DNA from: Paludibacteraceae bacterium
Lineage (GTDB): Bacteria > Bacteroidota > Bacteroidia > Bacteroidales > Paludibacteraceae
Length of the DNA: 45,910 nt
Direction: 5' to 3'
Assembly: GCA_017479885.1 (NCBI GenBank)
Contig: JAFVBR010000038.1
Location: 1-45,910 of the forward strand
In this document: positions 34,553-41,556 of the stretch, in pieces
How positions within the stretch are numbered: the stretch's first letter is position 1
Layout: the number at the start of each line of letters is the position of its first letter
The notes under the pieces: generated by a model
Told to the model about the DNA's origin: nothing
The model's database searches: none
What the model saw: only the letters and a program-made list of their open reading frames with translations
Translations under genes and position numbers: made by a program

Positions 34553-35863
34553 ATGAAACGACTTCTCAGCGTGGGCATAATGTCAGCCCCGACCATAAGT
34601 TTCTCGCTTCGAGGCAAGTATGTATTCAACGGCAAGAACTACCAAGGCGAGTACACGGCTACTATAGAAAACGGCAGAGTTGGTTTCTGCGGAGAAGAAT
34701 ATGAAGAATTGTGCTTCCGCGGCGGAGATAGTTTCACTCTGCACGAAGTAACAATAGGAGTGAATTTCCACTGGCAGAGAAAAGAAGACCAGTCGTTCAA
34801 AGGGGACTTGAAGATAACAGCCGGACATGACAGAGTGCTATACAATGAGCCTGCACTGATAGCCGTCAATCTGATTGACGTGGAGGACTATCTGGTGTCG
34901 GTAATCTCTTCGGAGATGTCGGCTACTTCTTCGTTTGAGCTCCTGAAAGCCCATGCAGTCATATCCCGAAGTTGGCTTCTGCACCCTATATTGAATCCGC
35001 ACGCAGGAGGCAATCATCAAACATCTATAGAGACTGAGAAAAGGATTATCCGTTGGTATGAGCGCGATGCCCACTCCTTGTTCGACGTATGTGCTGACGA
35101 CCATTGCCAGCGATATCAGGGTATAACCAAGCAGACTTCGGAGAACGTGCAGCGTGCTATTGACGAGACTCGCGGTTTGGTGCTTCGCAGCATTGATAAC
35201 GGAGAGGTTTGCGATGCCCGTTTCTACAAGTCCTGCGGAGGTGCTACCGAATTGTTTGAGAACTGCTGGGCAGACGAACATTATCCATATCTGGGAGCTG
35301 TTCGCGACGACAAAGACAGCATCTTACCTGATTTAACCAACGAGACAGAGGCAGAGCATTGGATTCGCACCGCTCCGAAAGCCTTCTGCAACACATCGGA
35401 CCGCCGAATCTTGCAGCAAGTGCTCAACAACTACGACCAAGAGACGCAGGACTTCTACCGGTGGAAAGTGGAATACACACAAGAAGAGTTGAGCGAGATA
35501 GTGCGCGAGCGAAGCGGAATAGACTTCGGCTTGATTGAGGAACTTATCCCTATCCGCCGCGGTCCTTCGGCACGAATCTACGAACTCAAGATAGTAGGCG
35601 AAAAGCGCACTATGATAGTGGGTAAAGAGTTGGAGATACGCAAGTGGCTCTCACATTCGCACTTGTATTCATCAGCATTTGTAGTGGACAAACAGACTTC
35701 AAGCGATTCGCAAACCATTATCTTTTCCCTCACAGGTGCAGGCTGGGGACACGGAGTCGGTCTGTGCCAGATAGGTGCCGCAGTAATGGCAGACCAAGGC
35801 TATAAGTACGAGCAGATACTCGCCCACTATTTCCCGAATACAGAACTTAGACCGCTGCGCTGA
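34553..35863 (+). CDS. SpoIID/LytB domain protein without signal peptide
   Basis: The SpoIID domain is visible at NLIDVEDYLVSVISSEMSAT (107-126). Glu121 aligns with the catalytic Glu of SpoIID, and the following AHAVISRSWLL matches the family. RFYKSCGGATELFENCW, and the C-terminal GAGWGHGVGLCQIGAAVMAD before LAHYFP, are also signatures. SpoIID is a lytic transglycosylase that cuts denuded peptidoglycan strands. This 436-residue protein has no usable signal peptide: residues 1-20 (MKRLLSVGIMSAPTISFSLR) are only mildly hydrophobic and flow into a beta domain. It may therefore act in the cytoplasm, perhaps on imported fragments, or be exported another way. The start is fixed by the lplA stop immediately before it. 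Confidence 0.88.
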   Translation: MKRLLSVGIMSAPTISFSLRGKYVFNGKNYQGEYTATIENGRVGFCGEEYEELCFRGGDSFTLHEVTIGVNFHWQRKEDQSFKGDLKITAGHDRVLYNEPALIAVNLIDVEDYLVSVISSEMSATSSFELLKAHAVISRSWLLHPILNPHAGGNHQTSIETEKRIIRWYERDAHSLFDVCADDHCQRYQGITKQTSENVQRAIDETRGLVLRSIDNGEVCDARFYKSCGGATELFENCWADEHYPYLGAVRDDKDSILPDLTNETEAEHWIRTAPKAFCNTSDRRILQQVLNNYDQETQDFYRWKVEYTQEELSEIVRERSGIDFGLIEELIPIRRGPSARIYELKIVGEKRTMIVGKELEIRKWLSHSHLYSSAFVVDKQTSSDSQTIIFSLTGAGWGHGVGLCQIGAAVMADQGYKYEQILAHYFPNTELRPLR

Positions 35864-35896
35864 AAGAGAAAAGATTGCTGCGCTGAAAGAGAAAAG
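35854..35896. repeat. 20-bp direct repeat, 23-bp period, over the SpoIID gene stop
   Basis: GCTGCGCTGAAAGAGAAAAG occurs at 35854-35873 and again at 35877-35896, separated by ATT. The first copy contains the last codons and TGA stop of the SpoIID-domain gene, so the second is a recent-looking tandem duplication outside it. Confidence 0.9.
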
Positions 35897-35938
35897 CCTG
35901 ATATGAATAGTCTCTGAGACGAACCATAATAGGCTTTT
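35892..35938 (+). terminator. possible bidirectional terminator, SpoIID and FecCD genes
   Basis: AAAAGCCT (35892-35899) and AGGCTTTT (35931-35938) can pair, with a small internal GTCT/AGAC stem in the 31-base loop. It lies between two convergent genes and ends in T residues on both strands. Confidence 0.6.
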
Positions 35939-35975
35939 ATCTTTTAGTGAACGCAGTGAACGGTCTTTATTCCTT

Positions 35976-36947
35976 CTACTTTTTCTTAAGAATTATCCAG
36001 ATGATAATCGGTGCTCCGAAGAGTGCCGAGAGTGTGCTTATAGGCAGAGGATAGGTGAACTGATTGGCGAGCAAATCGCATACAAGGAGCAGGTCGGCAC
36101 CAATGAGTGCAGATGCAGGCATGATAAGACGATGGTTGCTTGTTGAGAAGAGTCCTCGGGCTATATGAGGCACTGCCACACCGACGAAAGCTATCGGTCC
36201 GCAGAAAGCTGTAATACCGCCTGCCAAGAGTCCTGTTGCAAGCACAATGAGCAATCTGACGCGATTCACGTTTATTCCGAGTCCGCGGGCATAGTTCTCT
36301 CCCAAAAGGAGTCCGTTCAAAGGTTTAATCAGCAGCAATGCCACTATGAAACCTATGAGGAAGATGGGCAGCAGATAGGGCATCTCGTGCCATGTAACCG
36401 ATGAGAGCGAACCAAGAGACCACACAATGAAGAGTTTGAGTGCGTCAGGGTTGGCGAAGTTCTGCATAAGGTTGACCAATGCACCCGCTATACTGCCTAT
36501 CATCATACCTATAATCAACAGCGACACATTGCTCTTCACCCTGTAGGAGATGGCAAGCACCAGCAAAAGGCAGAAAGTGGCACCTATAATGGCGGCAACC
36601 ACTGTCATGAGGTTGGTTGCTGCAAAGCCGAACAATGTACCTACGAGCACGAGCAAACCTACACCGAATGTGGCACCGGACGATACACCCAGTATGTAAG
36701 GTCCTGCCAACGGGTTACGGAAGAGGGTCTGCATCATGAGACCGCTCACGGAAAGTGCCACACCTGCAAGCACAGCCGTTATGGCACGCGGCAGACGCAG
36801 GTCAAGCATAATCCGGCGGTTGATGCTTTCGGCATCAGAAAAGAGTTCGGCAAGAGATATACGTATGCTGCCGAAAGTGAGGTCAAGCACAAACATCACT
36901 GCGAGAAGCAGCAAAAGCAGAATTGATATGAGGATGGTTCGTTTCAT
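35976..36947 (-). CDS. FecCD-family iron/cobalamin ABC transporter permease
   Basis: The 323-residue protein has nine to ten hydrophobic segments and the BtuC/FecCD signatures: DLRLPRAITAVLAGVALSVS, MQTLFRNPLAGPYILGVSSG, GENYARGLGINVNRVRLLIV (coupling region) and AFCGPIAFVGVAVPHIARGL. Such permeases move iron-siderophore, haem or vitamin B12 across the inner membrane with a binding protein and an ATPase. Neither partner is in this window; they could be encoded elsewhere. It is transcribed alone, from a promoter with a perfect 20-bp palindrome at its predicted start, pointing to tight control. The metal or cofactor cannot be told from sequence. Confidence 0.94.
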   Translation of the reverse strand: MKRTILISILLLLLLAVMFVLDLTFGSIRISLAELFSDAESINRRIMLDLRLPRAITAVLAGVALSVSGLMMQTLFRNPLAGPYILGVSSGATFGVGLLVLVGTLFGFAATNLMTVVAAIIGATFCLLLVLAISYRVKSNVSLLIIGMMIGSIAGALVNLMQNFANPDALKLFIVWSLGSLSSVTWHEMPYLLPIFLIGFIVALLLIKPLNGLLLGENYARGLGINVNRVRLLIVLATGLLAGGITAFCGPIAFVGVAVPHIARGLFSTSNHRLIMPASALIGADLLLVCDLLANQFTYPLPISTLSALFGAPIIIWIILKKK

Positions 36948-36960
36948 AGGGCTACGCCCT

Positions 36961-37012
36961 AATTTTTGGTTTTTAGTTATTGGTTCTTAGGTTTTAGTTT
37001 TTAGTGTTTAGT
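36961..37012. repeat. T-rich simple repeat upstream of FecCD gene
   Basis: Irregular copies of TTTTTAG and TTTAG fill this stretch between the FecCD ATG and the palindrome. It lies in the predicted 5' leader of the FecCD mRNA and has no coding signal. Similar short simple repeats occur at 32257-32292. Confidence 0.5.
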
Positions 37013-37019
37013 GAACAAG

Positions 37020-37053
37020 GATTCTATATGTATAGAATCGTGGTGCAAAATTA
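37020..37053 (-). promoter_or_regulatory. FecCD promoter with overlapping palindrome
   Basis: TAATTTTG (37053-37046, minus) is the -7 element, with GTTG 20 bases upstream as -33. At 37020-37039 lies GATTCTATA-TG-TATAGAATC, a perfect 9-bp-arm palindrome covering about +1 to +20. This is a natural place for a repressor operator, or a 5' hairpin in the mRNA. It does not match the classical E. coli Fur box. Confidence 0.65.
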
Positions 37054-37181
37054 CTATTTTCCATTAAAATACGCAACAAAAATATATATTTTAATAACAC
37101 GCCAATACACCACGGATAGTGAGGCATCGGGTGAGGCATACGCTTGCCGAGGCGTGGACAGAACTGCTATTTGCTGCTATT

Positions 37182-37326
37182 CTACTGTTTCATAAGTTTC
37201 TTCTGAATGCCTTTCAGGACTTTTGAGTTGGTGCTGAGCGACTTGGTGTCGCGGTCGGATACATAGATGATTTCCACCTCAGGCCATGAGGACTCAAGCT
37301 TGTAAGTGAGAATAGAGAGAGACGTA
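37182..37326 (-). pseudogene. possible 3' remnant of a gene
   Basis: An open frame on the minus strand ends at the TAG at 37184-37182 and reads like real protein: SLSILTYKLESSWPEVEIIY and then VSDRDTKSLSTNSKVLKGIQ plus KKLMKQ. It has no start codon at a useful place and begins inside the rplT terminator. This suggests the tail of a gene whose 5' part was lost by rearrangement next to the infC operon. The family is not recognised; it could also be a chance frame. Confidence 0.3.
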
Positions 37327-37357
37327 AAAAAAGAGAAGACTGCAATGCAATCTTCTC
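37326..37357 (-). terminator. intrinsic terminator of infC-rpmI-rplT
   Basis: GAGAAGA and TCTTCTC form a perfect stem around an 11-base loop, followed on the minus strand by seven T residues. It is about 50 bases after the rplT stop. Confidence 0.93.
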
Positions 37358-37409
37358 AGGTTGTCAGTACGAATCTGACAAATGCAGTCAAGCATTCTTT
37401 GCTTTTCTG

Positions 37410-37760
37410 TTAAGCGTTTTTAGCTTTTTCAACGATAGCCTTGAAAGCAGCGGGTTGATTCATAGCGAGGTCGGCAAGCACCTTGCGGTTGATGACGATA
37501 CCTGCTTTGTGGAGAGCACCCATAAGCTGGCTATAGCTGAGCCCTTCGAGACGGGCAGCGGCGTTGATACGCTGAATCCAGAGAGCGCGGAAGCTACGTT
37601 TTTTGTTTTTGCGGTCACGGTAAGCATACTGCAAACCTTTTTCCCAAGTGTTTTTGGCAACGGTCCAAACGTTGGCGCGTCCACCAAAGTTGCCTCGAGT
37701 GAGGCTCATGATCTTTTTACGACGGTTGCGCGAAGCAACATGATTTACTGATCTTGGCAT
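37410..37760 (-). CDS. rplT: 50S ribosomal protein L20
   Basis: L20 is an early 23S rRNA-binding assembly protein of the large subunit. The 116-residue sequence is typical: [60 protein letters not shown] and [14 protein letters not shown]. In several bacteria L20 also represses its own operon by binding mRNA upstream of rpmI. Here the gaps before rpmI and before rplT both contain nested hairpins. It is the last gene of the infC-rpmI-rplT operon, 76 bases after rpmI, and is followed by a strong terminator. Confidence 0.98.
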   Translation of the reverse strand: MPRSVNHVASRNRRKKIMSLTRGNFGGRANVWTVAKNTWEKGLQYAYRDRKNKKRSFRALWIQRINAAARLEGLSYSQLMGALHKAGIVINRKVLADLAMNQPAAFKAIVEKAKNA

Positions 37761-37781
37761 AATGTTAAGTTGTTTTGACTG

Positions 37782-37815
37782 CCGGCGCTGCTATTTATGG
37801 CAGACTTGATGCCGG
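37782..37815 (-). promoter_or_regulatory. nested hairpin before rplT
   Basis: CCGGC/GCCGG encloses an inner CTGC/GCAG stem with an 8-base loop, within the rpmI-rplT gap. It is about 20 bases before the rplT ATG and could affect rplT translation or mRNA processing. The role is inferred. Confidence 0.45.
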
Positions 37816-37836
37816 TCATTCGGTTAATACTGTTGG

Positions 37837-38034
37837 TTAGCGCAGAAGAAGCATTTCTTTGATGCTGCGAGTGTTGGCAGTGTCAGCGATTGAAACATGC
37901 GTCAGATTACGTTTCTGCTTCTTGGTTTTCTTGGTCAAGATGTGACTCTTGTAAGCGTGTTTGCGCTTGATTTTTCCTGTTCCGGTAAGATTGAAGCGTT
38001 TCTTTGCACCGGAATTAGTTTTAACTTTTGGCAT
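37837..38034 (-). CDS. rpmI: 50S ribosomal protein L35
   Basis: L35 is a small, strongly basic large-subunit protein. The 65-residue sequence has the family pattern [40 protein letters not shown] and a C-terminal IKEMLLLR. It lies between infC and rplT in the usual order. The 87-base gap upstream carries a nested hairpin that could be the site of L20 feedback control. Confidence 0.97.
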   Translation of the reverse strand: MPKVKTNSGAKKRFNLTGTGKIKRKHAYKSHILTKKTKKQKRNLTHVSIADTANTRSIKEMLLLR

Positions 38035-38065
38035 TTTGTTGATAATTTAATTAGTTGTTAATTAT

Positions 38066-38098
38066 GAGACGTCAGGCAGCCTTTAGCCTGTTCGTCTC
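38066..38098 (-). promoter_or_regulatory. nested hairpin before rpmI, candidate L20 control site
   Basis: GAGACG/CGTCTC encloses AGGC/GCCT, with a loop that carries a second AGGC able to compete for the same GCCT. It is about 30 bases before the rpmI ATG. In E. coli the L20 translational operator is upstream of rpmI, so this is a fair candidate by position. Confidence 0.5.
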
Positions 38099-38121
38099 GT
38101 TGTTATGGAATTATTTATCCA

Positions 38122-38679
38122 TTATTTCTTGGGTGCGAGGAAGAGAATCATGCGTTTTCCTTCAAGTTTGGGGAGTTGCTCGACTTTGCCGTATTCCTCG
38201 AGGTCAAGTGCAAAACGAGCCAACAGTTGTTCTCCCTGCTCTTTGTAAACGATAGAGCGTCCTTTGAAGAAGACGTAAGCCTTTACTTTGCTGCCTTCTT
38301 TGAGGAACTCCTGCGCATGTTTGAGCTTGAAGTTGTAGTCGTGGTCATCGGTCTGTGGTCCGAAACGAATCTCTTTTACCACAACCTTTGCAGACTTCTG
38401 CTTCTGCTCTTTCTCTTTCTTTTTAATCTGATAGAGGAACTTCTGATAGTCGATAATCCTGCAGACAGGAGGGTCGGCTTTGGCAGAAATCTCCACCAGG
38501 TCAAGGTTTTGCTCGTCAGCAATCCGCATCGCCTCCTTGTAGGAATAGATGCCTTGCTCAACATTGTCGCCCACGAGACGGACTTCTTGTACACCACGAA
38601 TCTTGTCGTTAATGCGATGCGGGTCTTCTTTGATTACGCGTCCGGGACGCTGAGGTTTTGGTTTTTGAGGCAATGCCAT
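38122..38679 (-). CDS. infC: translation initiation factor IF-3
   Basis: IF-3 binds the 30S subunit, keeps the subunits apart and checks start-codon pairing. The 185-residue protein has both halves: the N-domain from [19 protein letters not shown] with [20 protein letters not shown], and the C-domain with [40 protein letters not shown] and MILFLAPKK at the end. Residues 1-20 are a short basic extension. The start here is ATG, not the rare AUU used by E. coli infC. thrS, often next to infC, is absent; instead a divergent lipoprotein gene lies upstream, and the leader carries a long decamer repeat. Confidence 0.98.
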   Translation of the reverse strand: MALPQKPKPQRPGRVIKEDPHRINDKIRGVQEVRLVGDNVEQGIYSYKEAMRIADEQNLDLVEISAKADPPVCRIIDYQKFLYQIKKKEKEQKQKSAKVVVKEIRFGPQTDDHDYNFKLKHAQEFLKEGSKVKAYVFFKGRSIVYKEQGEQLLARFALDLEEYGKVEQLPKLEGKRMILFLAPKK

Positions 38680-38682
38680 AGG

Positions 38683-38821
38683 CGTTGTTTAACGGTTGTT
38701 TAACGTTGTTTGACGTTGTTTGATATAGTTTGACGTTGTTTGATATAGTTTGATATAGTTTGACGTTGTTTGACGTTGTTTGACGTTGTTTGACGTTGTT
38801 TGACGTTGTTTGACGTTGTTT
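38683..38821. repeat. 10-bp tandem array in the infC leader
   Basis: From 38701 to 38820 there are twelve exact-period decamers of two kinds, TGACGTTGTT (or TAACGTTGTT) and TGATATAGTT, with less regular copies before. On the infC sense strand they read AACAACGTCA and AACTATATCA. The array lies between the predicted infC start of transcription (about 38853) and the ATG. It has no spacers and is not a CRISPR. A single inverted match (CAACGTCAAACAA) occurs at 38957-38969 beyond the promoters. Confidence 0.95.
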
Positions 38822-38858
38822 GTCCGTCAGTTGACGGATTGATTACTGAAAAAGCGTG

Positions 38859-38866
38859 CAAAGGTA
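38859..38866 (-). promoter_or_regulatory. infC operon promoter, -7 element
   Basis: TACCTTTG on the minus strand is a full -7 match; CTTG lies 20 bases upstream as -33. The predicted transcript starts near 38853, leaving about 175 bases of leader that contain the decamer array and the short palindrome TCCGTCA-GT-TGACGGA. Confidence 0.75.
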
Positions 38867-38924
38867 CAACATATTTTTATATGTGGCAAGTATTTGGGCA
38901 AAAAAAATTATTTTTATCGGTTTA

Positions 38925-38956
38925 TTTGCACATTAATATAAATAACATTACCTTTG
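38925..38956 (+). promoter_or_regulatory. promoter of OB-fold lipoprotein gene
   Basis: TTTG (38925-38928), 20 bases, then TACCTTTG (38949-38956): a perfect Bacteroidetes promoter on the plus strand, about 90 bases before the ATG at 39045. It is back to back with the infC promoter. Confidence 0.88.
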
Positions 38957-39044
38957 CAACGTCAAACAATCCGCCCATACGGATAGCGGGCAGAGACAAT
39001 AACCTCGAATAATAATATCAACTATAAAAAAAACATCAATTCTT

Positions 39045-40781
39045 ATGAGACTCAACAAGATTTATTCAGCACTCATGCTGACCGCAGCAATGTTTTTTGC
39101 TGCATGCAACAATCAGAACATTCCAGAAGAACCGGATCCAAACCAGACAAACCCTAATCAACCGGGTGCAGTAGTTGACACTGTAGCTATTCCCGACGGC
39201 ATAGAGATTCCCGAAGGTGCCATCACAGTAAGTAAGGCTCGTGCCATCTGCGAGAAGTTGGAGAACAATGTCGCTACCGAAGAGTTCTACTTTGTTCACG
39301 GCTGGATAAAGAAACTGCACAGTGCCAACACCACCGCCATTGAAGGAGATTACCACAATGCCCAGTTCTACATAAGCGAAAACAAAATGGTAGATGAGAA
39401 GGGCAACGAGACATACGACAGTGACGACCTCTATGCATACCGCGTGAAAGGTCCTGACAACTCGAGCATAACTGATGTAAATGCCGTTCAGGTAGGCGAC
39501 TATGTAGTGCTGAAATGCAAGTTGACCAACTACAACAACACCTTCGAGACTCCGATGAATTCGGGCAGTTACATCTATGCCTCCACCAATCCGCTGCTTG
39601 TCGGAGCAGAGCCTGTAACAGATTACACAGACATCACCGTAGCACAGGCTATAGAGAAGGCACAAGCCGGAGATCAGGGCAATTACCGTGTGACTGCCAC
39701 TGTTGTTGAGGTGAAGACAGCCAAGGACAAAGTACCGGGCACATACACGAATATCAACATGACAGTGAAGGACGAGACCGGCAAGATAGACTGCTTCTAC
39801 ACCAACTACATTGACAACAAGCCTTTCACATCGGCCGACCAGATTCCTCCTGTAGGAACCAAACTGACAGTTATCGGCAAGGTAAAGATGTACACCAAAG
39901 ACGAGACAAGCACACCCGAGTTCTACGAGGCATACATAGGCGAAATCATTGAGATAGGCACAGGAGGCGGTGAAATTATAGCAGATGCGACAGCTATCAC
40001 TATTGCCGAAGCCATTGAGAAAGCCAAAGCTGGCGACAAAGGCAACTACAAACTGACAGGTATTGTATATTCATATTCAACTGACCTAACGAACGTGCCC
40101 GGCACCTATACAAATGTTGACTTCACGTTGAAGGACGAGACAGGTTCGATTACCTGCTTCCGCACCAACTATATAGACAACATGCCGTTCTCCGCAGCCG
40201 ACCAGATTCCTCCTGTAGGAAGCAAGATATCAGTGGTTGGTCCTTTGACGATGTATCAAGAGACTACTCCTGAGGTCGACCACGGTTACATCACAGAGGT
40301 TATCGAGAGAGGAAACGGCACTGTGCCTCTCAACCCTGACGATTTCACAGGTGACGGTTCTAAAGAGAATCCTTATACAATAGCAGACGTGATTGCGCTG
40401 GACAATGCTTTGGAAGGTCCGTTCTGGGTAAAGGGATACATTGTAGGTTCGGCTAACGGCAGTATAAGCAAACCAGTCTTTGAAAGCGGAGACAATGCTA
40501 TTGTTTCGAACATTCTGATTGCCGATGATGCAGCAGAAGATGATGCAGCAGAAAAAGAGACAAAGAAACTGATTCCTGTAGAGTTGAAAAACAGCACGAA
40601 ATTCCGCACTGAGATAAATCTGAAGGACAATCCGAACAATCTCGGTCAAGAGATTCTCATTCACGGCAAACTGGTAAAATATTTCAGCGTAGCAGGTGTG
40701 AAGGAGCTTGACGATGCATACATCAATAATAAACACGTAGGCGAGGAAGACGGGAATGAAGAACCCATCATAATAAATTGA
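39045..40781 (+). CDS. OB-fold repeat lipoprotein with DUF6359-like end
   Basis: The 578-residue lipoprotein has lipobox Cys21 (AMFFAAC), followed by an Asn/Pro/Glu-rich linker. Four OB-fold-like modules follow: about 58-180, 195-305, 316-422 and 440-560. Modules 2 and 3 are close copies (VPGTYTNINMTVKDETGKID versus VPGTYTNVDFTLKDETGSIT, both with ADQIPPVG), so an internal duplication happened. Module 4 begins GSKENPYTIADVIAL and includes FWVKGYIVGS, as in DUF6359 proteins. OB folds bind nucleic acid or glycan; no enzymatic motif is seen, and a DNA- or sugar-binding surface role is a guess. A strong promoter precedes it and a hairpin terminator follows. Confidence 0.85.
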   Translation: MRLNKIYSALMLTAAMFFAACNNQNIPEEPDPNQTNPNQPGAVVDTVAIPDGIEIPEGAITVSKARAICEKLENNVATEEFYFVHGWIKKLHSANTTAIEGDYHNAQFYISENKMVDEKGNETYDSDDLYAYRVKGPDNSSITDVNAVQVGDYVVLKCKLTNYNNTFETPMNSGSYIYASTNPLLVGAEPVTDYTDITVAQAIEKAQAGDQGNYRVTATVVEVKTAKDKVPGTYTNINMTVKDETGKIDCFYTNYIDNKPFTSADQIPPVGTKLTVIGKVKMYTKDETSTPEFYEAYIGEIIEIGTGGGEIIADATAITIAEAIEKAKAGDKGNYKLTGIVYSYSTDLTNVPGTYTNVDFTLKDETGSITCFRTNYIDNMPFSAADQIPPVGSKISVVGPLTMYQETTPEVDHGYITEVIERGNGTVPLNPDDFTGDGSKENPYTIADVIALDNALEGPFWVKGYIVGSANGSISKPVFESGDNAIVSNILIADDAAEDDAAEKETKKLIPVELKNSTKFRTEINLKDNPNNLGQEILIHGKLVKYFSVAGVKELDDAYINNKHVGEEDGNEEPIIIN

Positions 40782-40800
40782 TTCGACTAAATATTTTACA

Positions 40801-40832
40801 TAACAAAGGCAGCCGCGAGGTTGCCTTTGTTA
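40801..40832 (+). terminator. hairpin terminator after lipoprotein gene
   Basis: TAACAAAGGCA and TGCCTTTGTTA form a perfect 11-bp stem with a 10-base loop, 19 bases after the lipoprotein stop. The stem ends in T residues, so it can work as an intrinsic terminator. Confidence 0.8.
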
Positions 40833-40887
40833 ATAGTGTGCCATATTTTTATAAAAACATTCCATTTGTTATTTTCGGAGTGAAGCA

Positions 40888-40919
40888 TTTGCATATTTGG
40901 CAAAGTTGAAGTAATTTTG
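40888..40919 (+). promoter_or_regulatory. promoter of small outer-membrane protein gene
   Basis: TTTG (40888-40891), 20 bases, then TAATTTTG (40912-40919) match the Bacteroidetes consensus fully. The start would be near 40926, about 40 bases before the ATG at 40966. Confidence 0.88.
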
Positions 40920-40965
40920 TGCCCGCTAAGATTAACAAAACAACAATAATAAATTATTTACTACA

Positions 40966-41556
40966 ATGAAAAAAGGTATTATTCTTGTTGCCATAATGGC
41001 AGCATGCGCAGTGGTGGCAAACGCCCAGCCCCGCGCAATCGGTGGTCGCCTCGGTGCATTCGACGGTGTGAGCTACCAGCACAGTTTCGGTGACAGCAAC
41101 ATGTTGGAAGTAGAACTCGGATTCAACTTCGGTACTTACTGGGGCAACCGTATCAACGGCAGAACCAGCGACGGAACGAAATGGCACATGTTCGGTCATG
41201 ACATTCAGGCAGCCGTTACTTACGACTGGATTGACCCGTTCGGTGCAACTTTCCCCTGGGATCACAAAGGCGAATGGCACTGGTATCTTGGTGTCGGTGG
41301 TGCAGGCGGCTACGGCTGGTACGGCAACACATACGAGAAGGGTGTAGGTACAGTTGGTACCAATGCAAACTGGGGCTTTGTCGGCGGTGCAGGCCGTGCA
41401 GGCGTTGAATATGACTTCTGGTTCCCGCTCCAACTCTCAATCGACTATCGTCCCACTCTCGGCGTCGGTCTTATTGATGACGGCAAGGGCGGAGCAAGAG
41501 CAGGCTGCTATTGGGATATGCTCTCATTGTGCCTCGGTGTACGCTACAAGTTCTAA
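40966..41556 (+). CDS. small outer-membrane beta-barrel protein
   Basis: The 196-residue protein has a signal peptide (MKKGIILVAIMAACAVVANA). The mature part is about 176 residues of alternating strands rich in Gly, Tyr and Trp (GGRLGAFDGVSYQHSFGD, WHWYLGVGGAGGYGWYGN, LCLGVRYKF) and ends in the C-terminal Phe typical of barrel proteins. This fits an eight-stranded OmpA/OmpW-like or OmpX-like barrel. It has no peptidoglycan-binding domain. It has its own full promoter and a short leader. Four hairpins follow directly after the stop. Function is unknown. Confidence 0.85.
   Translation: MKKGIILVAIMAACAVVANAQPRAIGGRLGAFDGVSYQHSFGDSNMLEVELGFNFGTYWGNRINGRTSDGTKWHMFGHDIQAAVTYDWIDPFGATFPWDHKGEWHWYLGVGGAGGYGWYGNTYEKGVGTVGTNANWGFVGGAGRAGVEYDFWFPLQLSIDYRPTLGVGLIDDGKGGARAGCYWDMLSLCLGVRYKF

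Noticed and set aside
38683-38821. CRISPR array
   Set aside because: Units are 10 bp, contiguous, without spacers, and no cas gene is present.
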